A stretch of 64,000 bases of DNA, from assembly GCA_001788795.1 (NCBI GenBank), contig MFXH01000016.1, forward strand, positions 53,779 through 117,778. The letters are read 5' to 3'. Below are positions 50,815 through 59,295 of the stretch, piece by piece. The notes under the pieces were generated by a model. The model was not told where the DNA came from and did no database searches. It was given only the letters and a program-made list of their open reading frames with translations. Each line of letters starts with the position of its first letter. Within the stretch, counting starts at the first letter, position 1. This DNA comes from Candidatus Peregrinibacteria bacterium RIFOXYA2_FULL_41_18 (GTDB taxonomy: Bacteria; Patescibacteriota; Gracilibacteria; UBA1369; UBA12470). Both the position numbers and the translations under genes were made by a program.

Positions 50815-51282
50815 CTATGTCACTATGTCACTTCCCATACTTCCTCTACTCTCTACCATTATCGTCACCGGTCCATCATTCACAAGTTCAACATCCATCA
50901 TCGCCCCAAAAACTCCTCTCTCAACCTTCACACCAAGTCCTGCAACAATCTCGCAAAACTCCTTATACAACTCATTTGCAATCACAGGCTCAGCCGCATC
51001 TGTAAAACCGGGACGATTCCCATGCCTTGTATCCGCATAAAGAGTAAATTGTGAAACTATCAAGCATTCGCCCTTAATATCTTTTAACGAAAGGTTAAAT
51101 TTCCCATCGCTGTCTGAAAAAACCCTCATGTTCACAATCTTATTCGCAATATAAGGAATTTGCTGGGAGGAATCGCCTTTCCCAACTCCCAACAAGACCA
51201 AAAATCCTTGACCGCACTTGCCGACAATCTTGCCATCAACAGATACAGAAGCCTTCTTAACTCTCTGAATTAAAGCCTTCAT
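50815..51282 (-). CDS. dtd: D-aminoacyl-tRNA deacylase
   Basis: [83 protein letters not shown]. Confidence 0.95.
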   Translation of the reverse strand: MKALIQRVKKASVSVDGKIVGKCGQGFLVLLGVGKGDSSQQIPYIANKIVNMRVFSDSDGKFNLSLKDIKGECLIVSQFTLYADTRHGNRPGFTDAAEPVIANELYKEFCEIVAGLGVKVERGVFGAMMDVELVNDGPVTIMVESRGSMGSDIVT

Positions 51283-51318
51283 AAAATTTTCTTAATTTTC
51301 ACTCATGCCTTCTGCCTT

Positions 51319-51591
51319 TTATGCCTTCCCCGCTTCCTTCTGCTTATTTCTGAAATCCAAAACAGCATTTTGGAAAACTTTCAAGAAAGATTCTGCAGTT
51401 CTGTGGGTCATATTAACTCTCTGCATTATCTTAACAACCTTCTCCTGTCCACCGGGCATCAAATATCCGAAATCAAGAACAATTTCATTAGGAGAAACAT
51501 TTACAGAAACTGCGTTAGAATAAATTCCTCCCTGAACATCTTCAGCAATTGAAACTCTGATTTTCTTTGGATCAACTTTTGCGTCAGCCAT
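51319..51591 (-). CDS. DUF3467 protein
   Basis: MADAKVDPKKIRVSIAEDVQGGIYSNAVSVNVSPNEIVLDFGYLMPGGQEKVVKIMQRVNMTHRTAESFLKVFQNAVLDF; start trimmed. Confidence 0.75.
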   Translation of the reverse strand: MADAKVDPKKIRVSIAEDVQGGIYSNAVSVNVSPNEIVLDFGYLMPGGQEKVVKIMQRVNMTHRTAESFLKVFQNAVLDFRNKQKEAGKA

Positions 51592-51768
51592 ATTGATACA
51601 ATTTAAGGATAAAAAACTACTTATATTTAAGCACATATCGAACGATATTGCTACTAAACAAAGCAACAGATTAGAATCCTCCGCCGGCAGAACTCACAGC
51701 TCTTTTTTCAAACAGGTCAACCACTCGGCAAGACAAAAAAACAGAAAGCGAAGCCATTTGTTCGCTAA

Positions 51769-52791
51769 TTACACTTTTCCGCCCGCTAACTGCCCACACG
51801 CCGCATCAATATCTTGTCCGAGACTAACCCTGATAGTCGTAGGGACCCTATAAGTCTCAAGAATTTTTACAAAATCATCCATCTTTCTATTAAGAGATCT
51901 CTTGAACTTATTCCCATCAGTCAAATTATAAGGAATCAAATTCACATGACACAATTGGCCTTCAATCAAATTCCCTAATTGATGCGCAAGAGACAAATCA
52001 TCATTCACACCGGCAATCATCACGTACTCATAAGAAACACGCCTATGCGTCTTATTCGTATACTTGGTAACCGCATCCATCAGTTCATCAAGACCGTATT
52101 TTTTCGCAACAGGCATCATGCTTTCACGCAATTCCTGATTCGGCGCATGAAGCGAAATCGCCAAATTAACCTGCAACCCGTCATCCATAAGCTTAAGAAT
52201 CCCCGGAACAACACCGGAAGTCGATAACGTAATATTGCGAGCACCTATATTAAGACCACGAGCATCATTAAGAAACCTAACGGCACGCATAACATTATCA
52301 TAATTGTTAAAAGGCTCCCCCATCCCCATAAAAACAACATTACTGATAGTTTCACCATAACTCCTAATATCGGAAGCGAAATAGAGTACCTGATCGGAAA
52401 TTTCTTCATAAGTTAAATTTCTCTTGAAACCCATCTTTCCGGTCGCACAAAACGAACACCCCATCGCACATCCTACTTGAGACGAAACGCAAACAGTCCT
52501 CCTTCCGTCCTTAAACCTCATTAGGACAGCCTCGATTTTCTTGCCATCTTTTTTGCACCTGAATAAAACCTTGCGGACAGAACCGTCTACAGCAACCGAA
52601 GACTGTTTCTCCTCAATAGATAATATCGGCAAGTTTTCATTCAAATAATCTCTAAGGGTAACAGGCAAATTACTCATGTCTTTATAATCGGCAACACCTC
52701 TTTGACAAACATCATGAAGAAGCTGATTTGCTCGAAAAGACGGATGCCCCTGCGCCTCAAAAATCGCCTTCAATTCAGAAAAATCTTTCAT
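51769..52791 (-). CDS. rlmN: 23S rRNA/tRNA adenine-C2 methyltransferase RlmN (radical SAM)
   Basis: VCVSSQVGCAMGCSFCATGKMGFKRNLTYEEISDQV; VFMGMGEPFNNYDNV; ITLSTSGVVPGI; LAISLHAPNQELRESMMP. Confidence 0.95.
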   Translation of the reverse strand: MKDFSELKAIFEAQGHPSFRANQLLHDVCQRGVADYKDMSNLPVTLRDYLNENLPILSIEEKQSSVAVDGSVRKVLFRCKKDGKKIEAVLMRFKDGRRTVCVSSQVGCAMGCSFCATGKMGFKRNLTYEEISDQVLYFASDIRSYGETISNVVFMGMGEPFNNYDNVMRAVRFLNDARGLNIGARNITLSTSGVVPGILKLMDDGLQVNLAISLHAPNQELRESMMPVAKKYGLDELMDAVTKYTNKTHRRVSYEYVMIAGVNDDLSLAHQLGNLIEGQLCHVNLIPYNLTDGNKFKRSLNRKMDDFVKILETYRVPTTIRVSLGQDIDAACGQLAGGKV

Positions 52792-52804
52792 ATTCGCAAA
52801 TTTA

Positions 52805-52824
52805 CTGTCACAAATTTATAACAG
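52805..52824. promoter_or_regulatory. Putative operator 1 (CTGT-N12-ACAG)
   Basis: CTGTCACAAATTTATAACAG; overlaps a minus-strand extended -10 (TGtTATAAA) 14 bp from rlmN ATG. Confidence 0.5.
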
Positions 52825-52856
52825 ATAAATTATTTTTTCAATCCGTTATTTCTTGA

Positions 52857-52876
52857 CTGTCAAAAATTCGTGACAG
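52857..52876. promoter_or_regulatory. Putative operator 2 (CTGT-N12-ACAG)
   Basis: CTGTCAAAAATTCGTGACAG; 52 bp from operator 1; overlaps TTGACT -35-like sequence of the plus-strand gene. Confidence 0.5.
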
Positions 52877-52961
52877 ATTTTGGCTTACCGCACTTGCAAA
52901 ACACACTTTATAAGCAAAAAATGGTCAACCTACCATAAAACACCAAATAACCACTCTACAC

Positions 52962-53600
52962 ATGCTTAACGTTTTAATTATTACTAAAACGCCGAGAGCA
53001 ACAGGAGATGTCAAACAAGCTCTAAGAAACGTAAACATCAATTCGTTCATGAGCCATCCGGAAGATTTTGAAAAAATCTGGCTCACTCAATTCCATTTGG
53101 TTTATATCGAACCACCGATGGATGAATTCGAATACGAACAATGTATAAAAAAAGTAAGAGGGTCAAACTGGCAAATACCAATTCTACTGCACCACAAGCC
53201 TGAAAAAACAATTCACAACTCATGCATTCTTCCGCAATCAACAAAACCAAAAGAACTCGCCCTTCTAATGAGATCGATCGCACGACCAAAAACCATAACT
53301 CCAAAAATAAGAATCAAATATAAAGATCTGGTATTGGACATCGATAAAAGAACTGTAAAACGAGGCGAAAAAACACTGGAACTGCGCAATAAAGAATTCT
53401 GCATGCTCGAACTGCTCATGGAAAAAAAAGGCCGCACAGTCACCAAACGAGAATTGACGGAAATATTATGGGATAGCCAAACAACATTGCTCAGCAACAC
53501 TCTCGAATCCCACATGTCGAAATTGCGTAAAAAAATCGACCGAGAATTCAAAAGAAAACTAATTCATACAGTGCCATTTGTCGGATATAGATTGGAGTGA
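52962..53600 (+). CDS. OmpR-family winged-helix response regulator with degenerate receiver domain
   Basis: C-terminal Trans_reg_C (LELRNKEFCMLELLMEKKGRTVTKRELTEILWDSQTTLLSNTLESHMSKLRKKIDREFKRKLIHTVPFVGYRLE); N-term REC-like fold lacks acidic pair and has E at expected phospho-Asp. Confidence 0.87.
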   Translation: MLNVLIITKTPRATGDVKQALRNVNINSFMSHPEDFEKIWLTQFHLVYIEPPMDEFEYEQCIKKVRGSNWQIPILLHHKPEKTIHNSCILPQSTKPKELALLMRSIARPKTITPKIRIKYKDLVLDIDKRTVKRGEKTLELRNKEFCMLELLMEKKGRTVTKRELTEILWDSQTTLLSNTLESHMSKLRKKIDREFKRKLIHTVPFVGYRLE

Positions 53601-53793
53601 GAAACACAGAATCTGACATTTCTAGCTCTGCAACTCTATTTTCTGTAATTCTGCAATTCTATTCCACAACAATTCGACCATTTACGCTTGTGAACTAGAC
53701 TCCACTATTCCAATGGCACAAGCTCTTTACTAATTAAAAACATGATGCTAAAGTGCGAATACCCTTTGATCATTTAACATAAAATACAAAAAT

Positions 53794-54867
53794 ATGACCA
53801 CACCAAATTTCACAGTAAGCACTACTGCAACGGCAAACGATATAAAGCTTAAGGATCTTGTTGAAAATCTCCTTATCGTATTGAACGAAAAAGAGAAAGA
53901 TATTATCGAAAAAAGATTCGCGCTTCACAATCAGCCGAAACAAACTCTCGAACAAATCGGCAAGAAATTTTCTGTAACACGCGAACGCATCAGACAAATA
54001 GAAAAAAATGCACTTAAGAAGCTCACGCGAAACGCGCAAAACACAAATCTTAAGATTTTGAACGCATATGCAAAAGAAATTATAAAGAAAAATGCCGGAA
54101 TAATGACGGAAGAATCAATCACCGCAGCAGTAATAAACACTCTTCCAAACATTTCCACAACAGAGATAAACGAGCTTAAACTTGCTCTTGCTTTGGATGC
54201 AGACTTAGACAAGATTCCAAACACAATCAATTACGAACCAAATTGGAGACTCAAAACAATTCCATTCCAATTAATAAAAGAGATTACTCAGGTTGGCATC
54301 AAGGTTCTAAATGAAAACAATGACATCATGGAACCAATTGGCTTGGCAACAAAAGTCCTAGAGAAGCTTTCTCAAAAGACAGATCCGGAACTTATCACGA
54401 ACACGCTAAGAATCGACAAAAGAATAAAATTCACCGAGAACAATTCAATAGGACTAAAAACATGGAGGCACATCAACCCAAGAACACTCCGTGATAAAAT
54501 AAATTTCATTCTTGCAAAAGAAAACAAACCTTTGCATTTCGTGGAAATTTCAAACCTTATTACTGAATATCAATTCGACAATAAGACCGTAAACACACAA
54601 GCTGTTCACAACGAACTTATCAGAAACAAAGATTTCGTCTTAATCGGCCGAGGAATTTACGCATTATCGAAATGGGGATATTCGGAAGGAACAGTATCGG
54701 AAATTATCGAGAAGATATTGGCAGGAGGCCGCGTACTTACTCGTGAAGAGATAATCAGCGAAGTGCTCAAACAAAGACAAGTTAAAACTATCACAATCTA
54801 CTTGAACCTCAAGAACAAACCTTACTTCAAAAAAGTCGGAAAAGATTCATACACTCTGGTAAAATAA
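53794..54867 (+). CDS. Sigma-70 region 4-like HTH fused to HARE-HTH-type C-terminal domain
   Basis: LNEKEKDIIEKRFALHNQPKQTLEQIGKKFSVTRERIRQIEKNALKKL (sigma region 4.2); C-term PLHFVEISNLITEYQFDNKTVNTQAVHNELIRNKDFVLIGRGIYALSKWGY. Confidence 0.8.
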   Translation: MTTPNFTVSTTATANDIKLKDLVENLLIVLNEKEKDIIEKRFALHNQPKQTLEQIGKKFSVTRERIRQIEKNALKKLTRNAQNTNLKILNAYAKEIIKKNAGIMTEESITAAVINTLPNISTTEINELKLALALDADLDKIPNTINYEPNWRLKTIPFQLIKEITQVGIKVLNENNDIMEPIGLATKVLEKLSQKTDPELITNTLRIDKRIKFTENNSIGLKTWRHINPRTLRDKINFILAKENKPLHFVEISNLITEYQFDNKTVNTQAVHNELIRNKDFVLIGRGIYALSKWGYSEGTVSEIIEKILAGGRVLTREEIISEVLKQRQVKTITIYLNLKNKPYFKKVGKDSYTLVK

Positions 54868-54870
54868 CAT

Positions 54871-55596
54871 CTACAATTCCTTAGCTCTTTCATAGGCCGC
54901 GCAAGCGGCCTTTTTTATAACTTCTTTAAACTTACCATCATCGAGAACTTTCAAAGCCGCTTCGGTGGTCCCACCTTTTGAAGCAACTTTTTTTATCATC
55001 TCGTTATAATCGTCGCCATTCGCAGCCTGCAATGCTCCATAAACAAGCTGATTCAAAACCCTTCGTGAAGTTTCCGCATCAAATCCAAACTCATTGGCGC
55101 ACTCATTAAGAGCCTGCAAAAAAGCATACAAATAAGCCGGCCCAGAACCGCTTAGAGCTGTCATTTTATCTATTTCATCATCACTCAAAACTTCAATCGC
55201 AATACCGAATTTTTCAAGTAAATTTTCAACAAAAATCTTGTCTTCCTCACTCACGCGACCACACACAAAAGAACTCACACTTTTCCCAACTTTGGCACCA
55301 AGATTTGGCATCACACGAACAGATCTCTTCGGCAAATCGGCCAACTTAACACCCGCCATAATCGAAACCACCAATTTATCCTTAAAATCAACTTTCATCT
55401 CACGAAAAGTCTGCGGTTTAACGGCAAGCAAAATACAATCAGCCTCTCTTACAAGAGCTTCAACGGAATCTACAACTCTTATCCCAAGCGCTTCAACTTT
55501 TTCATAATTCGTATCATAACCAATCAACTCTTCACCATGAAGAAATCCCGCAATCGCACCACCCATAACTCCACAACCTATAATTCCAATTTTCAT
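54871..55596 (-). CDS. proC: Pyrroline-5-carboxylate reductase
   Basis: KIGIIGCGVMGGAIAGFL; CILLAVKPQTFREM; VRVMPNLGAKVGKSVS; ALSGSGPAYLYAFLQAL; TEAALKVLDDGKFKEV. Confidence 0.95.
   Translation of the reverse strand: MKIGIIGCGVMGGAIAGFLHGEELIGYDTNYEKVEALGIRVVDSVEALVREADCILLAVKPQTFREMKVDFKDKLVVSIMAGVKLADLPKRSVRVMPNLGAKVGKSVSSFVCGRVSEEDKIFVENLLEKFGIAIEVLSDDEIDKMTALSGSGPAYLYAFLQALNECANEFGFDAETSRRVLNQLVYGALQAANGDDYNEMIKKVASKGGTTEAALKVLDDGKFKEVIKKAACAAYERAKEL
54894..54917 (+). terminator. Rho-independent terminator inside the 3' end of proC
   Basis: aGGCCGC GCAA GCGGCCt TTTTT; GNRA tetraloop then U-tract on plus strand 27 bp after stop of the sigma4-HARE gene. Confidence 0.8.
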
Positions 55597-55597
55597 A

Positions 55598-56767
55598 TTA
55601 TCTTATTAAATAATCAGAAGAAACTTGCCACTTGTAAGTCGTCAATTCGCGTATTCCCATCGGCCCTCTGGCATGCAACTTCTGCGTGCTTATTCCGATT
55701 TCCGCACCCAGTCCGAACATACCGCCGTCGGTAAAACGCGTTGAAGTATTCACGTAAACAACCGCTGCATCAACTCTCTCGGAAAACTCTCTCGCATGAG
55801 ACTTATTTGAAGTCAAAATCGCCTCCGAATGCTTGGAAGAATATTTGGAAATATGATCTATTGCCTCATCGATATTACGAACTATTTTTACAGACATTTT
55901 TAAAGATAGGAACTCCTTGCCATATTCGTTACAAACTTCAACTCCGACTTCCTTCAGTTTTGGCAATAATTCTTTTAAAAATCTATCTGCAACCTTCTTA
56001 TGAACCAATAAGGTATCAAGCGCATTGCAAACCGATGGACGTGAAACTTTTGCATTAAAAACGACAGAAGCGGCTTTCTTAATATCAACCTCGTTATCAA
56101 CATAAGTATGCACAACTCCAGCACCGGTTTCTATCACTGGGATTCTGGAGTTTTCACGCACCATATCTATAAGACCTCTGCCACCTCGCGGAATAACAAC
56201 ATCAATATATTTATTCGCCTTAAGCATCTCTTTAACAATCGCACGATCCGTTCCAAGAAGCACAACACAATCACGTGGCAAACCGGCGTCTACAAGCGCG
56301 GAAACGATAATCGAAACAAGAACCTTATTTGTTTGATAAGCTTCGCTACCACCTCTTAAAACGGCACAATTACCAGATTTAACACATAGAGCCGCGACAT
56401 CCACAGTAACATTCGGCCTAGATTCATAGATCACACCAACAACACCAAAAGGAACAGAAACTTTTTTCAAATGCAGACCATTCACTTCACGTTTATCAAG
56501 CACACGACCAAGAGGATCTTCCATCTCAACAATCTCTTTCAGACTATCCGCCATAGCAAAAATTCTAACTTCATCAAGCATCAAACGATCTCTCATAAGA
56601 TCATCCGCACACATTTTCGCGATATCTTTTTTATTCGCATTTATGATTTTATTCGCATTTTTCTTGAGATTTTTCGCCAAAACTCGCAAGAACTTATTGC
56701 GCTTTGCAACAGATTCGTTCGCAAGTTCCCTCCCCGCCTCTACAACTTTTTGTAACATTTTTTCCAT
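55598..56767 (-). CDS. proA: Gamma-glutamyl phosphate reductase
   Basis: VSVPFGVVGVIYESRPNVTVDVAALCVKSGNCAVLRGGSEAYQTN; IPRGGRGLIDMV; STRFTDGGMFGLGAEIGISTQKLHARGPMGIRELTTYKW. Confidence 0.96.
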   Translation of the reverse strand: MEKMLQKVVEAGRELANESVAKRNKFLRVLAKNLKKNANKIINANKKDIAKMCADDLMRDRLMLDEVRIFAMADSLKEIVEMEDPLGRVLDKREVNGLHLKKVSVPFGVVGVIYESRPNVTVDVAALCVKSGNCAVLRGGSEAYQTNKVLVSIIVSALVDAGLPRDCVVLLGTDRAIVKEMLKANKYIDVVIPRGGRGLIDMVRENSRIPVIETGAGVVHTYVDNEVDIKKAASVVFNAKVSRPSVCNALDTLLVHKKVADRFLKELLPKLKEVGVEVCNEYGKEFLSLKMSVKIVRNIDEAIDHISKYSSKHSEAILTSNKSHAREFSERVDAAVVYVNTSTRFTDGGMFGLGAEIGISTQKLHARGPMGIRELTTYKWQVSSDYLIR

Positions 56768-56784
56768 AACTTACGACTTACGAT

Positions 56785-58029
56785 CTACAACATAACAACA
56801 TTGTCCGCATGAATCACCTCTTTTTTATTTCTCTTATCTTCCAATTTCAAAGCTTCGCTCAATTCATCAGAAGAATAATTCACAATCCCAACCGCTAAAT
56901 TTTCTCCACGTTCATTATACACATCGACCGTATCGCGTTTCTCAAACTCGCCTTCAAGACCTTTAACACCAACCAAAAGCAAACTCTTTTTACTCAAAAG
57001 AGCTTCCGCGGCACCATCATCAACAACAATTCGCGAAAACGAAAGCGCACCTGCAGTAAGCCATCTTTGGAACCCCTTAAGACCTTGTTCTTGGGCAAAA
57101 AACTTCGTCCCTTCAAACGCTCGATCCATCACCGTATCAACCAAATTCTTTTTCTTCTTTCCATTTATAACAAAAGTCTCAATTCCGGCTTTCGTCGCCA
57201 ACTTGGCCGAATTTATTTTACTCACCATACCACCAAGCCCATTTGAACTAACTGATTTACCACACATCTCATAAGTTGCTTCTGTTATAATATCAACCTC
57301 CTTTATAACTTTGGCATCTTTATTAAGAGTAGGATCGCAATCGCACAAGCCATGTATTGAAGAGCAAATCACAAGCTTCTTCGCTCCCAACATTACTGCA
57401 AGAAGAGTCGCAAGTTCATCATTATCACCAAACCGCAACTCTTTATCGGCAATCACATCATTTTCATTAACAATTGGCACAATACCGCTACTAAGAAGCT
57501 CGGACATGACATTTCTAACAGATAAAAACCTCTTTCTGTCCGAAAAATTTTCCCTTTCAAGCAAAATCTGCGCCACCTTAACGCCCTCATTGCCAAAAAA
57601 CTCAGAATAATAATGCATAAGCCTAGCCTGTCCGATTGAGGCAAGAACTTGTTTTTGTAAAATCTTATCTTTTATAAGCGCCCCATCAAAAACCTCACGA
57701 CCGGACCCAACAGCACCTGAGCTCACAAGCACAATATGCCATCCTTCACGCCTGAGAAGAGCGATTTCACTTGAAAGCATTCTTAAAACATTTAAATCAA
57801 GTTCATTATCGGAATCCAGCAAAACTTGAGTACCAACCTTAACAACCAGTATACCTTTTGAGCGGTTTTGTGATAAGTATTCAAAAAAATCTTCTTTCAG
57901 AATCTTAAAAGATTTACCGACTTTTCGAGCCGGAATCTTGCCCGACCTAACATACAAATAGACAGTTCTAACCTGCACACCAAGCATTTTCGCAACATCT
58001 TCCGTACTGAAAAATTCAAAATCAGACAT
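56785..58029 (-). CDS. proB: Glutamate 5-kinase with N-terminal excisionase/MerR-like HTH
   Basis: N-term FFSTEDVAKMLGVQVRTVYLYVRSGKIPARKVGKSFKILKEDFFEYL; then LVVKVGTQVLLD...VLVSSGAVGSGREVF, PIVNENDVIADKELRFGDNDELATLLAVMLGAKKLVICS; C-term PUA-like. Confidence 0.93.
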   Translation of the reverse strand: MSDFEFFSTEDVAKMLGVQVRTVYLYVRSGKIPARKVGKSFKILKEDFFEYLSQNRSKGILVVKVGTQVLLDSDNELDLNVLRMLSSEIALLRREGWHIVLVSSGAVGSGREVFDGALIKDKILQKQVLASIGQARLMHYYSEFFGNEGVKVAQILLERENFSDRKRFLSVRNVMSELLSSGIVPIVNENDVIADKELRFGDNDELATLLAVMLGAKKLVICSSIHGLCDCDPTLNKDAKVIKEVDIITEATYEMCGKSVSSNGLGGMVSKINSAKLATKAGIETFVINGKKKKNLVDTVMDRAFEGTKFFAQEQGLKGFQRWLTAGALSFSRIVVDDGAAEALLSKKSLLLVGVKGLEGEFEKRDTVDVYNERGENLAVGIVNYSSDELSEALKLEDKRNKKEVIHADNVVML

Positions 58030-58057
58030 GTGAGTGAATTAAGTGCTCGCCTACATG

Positions 58058-58077
58058 ATAGTGATAAATAGTGACAA
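58058..58077. promoter_or_regulatory. Tandem decamer direct repeat upstream of proB
   Basis: ATAGTGATAA ATAGTGACAA (58058-58067, 58068-58077), 9/10 identical, 10-bp phase. Confidence 0.5.
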
Positions 58078-58087
58078 AAGCAACTTT

Positions 58088-58651
58088 TTAGATTTTCATT
58101 CCTGCAAAAAGTTGCCTAACTGTATGCAGCAACCCTTCATATTCCTCTTGCCACAAATGCTCTTTTCCATTCTCTATCACAACCTCTCCACCCAAAATCT
58201 CTTGGTATTTATAAGCATGTTCGAGCGGAACATAAGGATCGTTATCTGAAGCAAAAATTTTCACAACTCCAACCTTCTCAACGACATTCGCCCCAACAAC
58301 TCCCTTCTTAAAAAACGGCCTCAAAGTCGGCCATCCCAAATCTGTAAATGGAGCTGCAACCAGAAACGCAGCCTTAAACTTCTCCCCTTTCCATCCACTC
58401 AAAACTCTCGGAATAAGAGCACCTCCAAGGCTATGCCCTATCAAAACGGTTTCCGAAGGATCCACTTTTTGCAAAACCGCCTCCAATGCAGAAGCCCACT
58501 TATCAAACATCGGCACCTCATCTTGCCCGAAATTTGGCACAAAAACTTTCAATCCATCATGCTTCAATTCATTCTCAAGCCACGGGAACCAATGCGAACT
58601 CGGCTCGCAGCCGTAACAATGCGCTATAACAACATTTTTTATTTTTGCCAT
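58088..58651 (-). CDS. Alpha/beta hydrolase, RBBP9/YdeN-like
   Basis: VVIAHCYGCEPSSHWFPWLENELKHDGLKVFVPNF; VLIGHSLGGALIPRVL; FASDNDPYVPLEHA. Confidence 0.87.
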   Translation of the reverse strand: MAKIKNVVIAHCYGCEPSSHWFPWLENELKHDGLKVFVPNFGQDEVPMFDKWASALEAVLQKVDPSETVLIGHSLGGALIPRVLSGWKGEKFKAAFLVAAPFTDLGWPTLRPFFKKGVVGANVVEKVGVVKIFASDNDPYVPLEHAYKYQEILGGEVVIENGKEHLWQEEYEGLLHTVRQLFAGMKI

Positions 58652-59226
58652 TTCTGAATTTTATTGAAATCTCTATCCGGATCCCCATCCATCTGATCGC
58701 TATATCCAAAAACCATCCCAAACATTAACTCCTGCGACTCCTTCATCCCAACTCGAATCAACTCCTCACGCGAAGCATGACGCGCGTAACCGATAATACA
58801 ACTCGCAATCCCCTGCTCGCGTGCATATAAACACATATTTTCAGCCGCCATTCCGCAATCTATCGGTCCATACTCAAGATTCGCTTTATCGACAACCACC
58901 ATCACAACACAAGGCGCCCCATAAAAAACCGTATCCTCCTTCAACTCAAGCCTTTTCTTCACCCTATCAACACGCTCCTGCGAACCAAAATAGGAAATAG
59001 CATCGGAAGCGGACAATTTATCTCCAAGGTATCCCTGAACAGACATACTTAATCTGTTTATAGCATCTCTATTTGTAATAACGATAAAATTCCACGGCTG
59101 ATGATTGTGAGCCGACGGCGCCAACATTCCTGCATGCAAAATCGCCTTTATCTGATCCTCAGTCAAAGGGTCCGGCTTATAAGAACGAACCGATCTGCGG
59201 GAGCGAATGATATCGATGATAGCCAT
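58639..59226 (-). CDS. Nitroreductase family protein
   Basis: IIDIIRSRRSVRSYKPDPLTEDQIKAILHAGMLAPSAHNHQPWNFIVITN; GPIDCGMAAENMCLYAREQGIASCIIG; start trimmed. Confidence 0.93.
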   Translation of the reverse strand: MAIIDIIRSRRSVRSYKPDPLTEDQIKAILHAGMLAPSAHNHQPWNFIVITNRDAINRLSMSVQGYLGDKLSASDAISYFGSQERVDRVKKRLELKEDTVFYGAPCVVMVVVDKANLEYGPIDCGMAAENMCLYAREQGIASCIIGYARHASREELIRVGMKESQELMFGMVFGYSDQMDGDPDRDFNKIQKWQK

Positions 59227-59295
59227 AAAAAAAGGTTGCATTAAAACACAATCTTAATAACCCTTATAACACAATATTGTCAAAACCAAATTGCA

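Noticed and set aside
52805-52876. E. coli-type LexA SOS boxes
   Set aside because: The dyads have CTGT-N12-ACAG rather than CTGT-N8-ACAG, so they were described as unknown operators instead.
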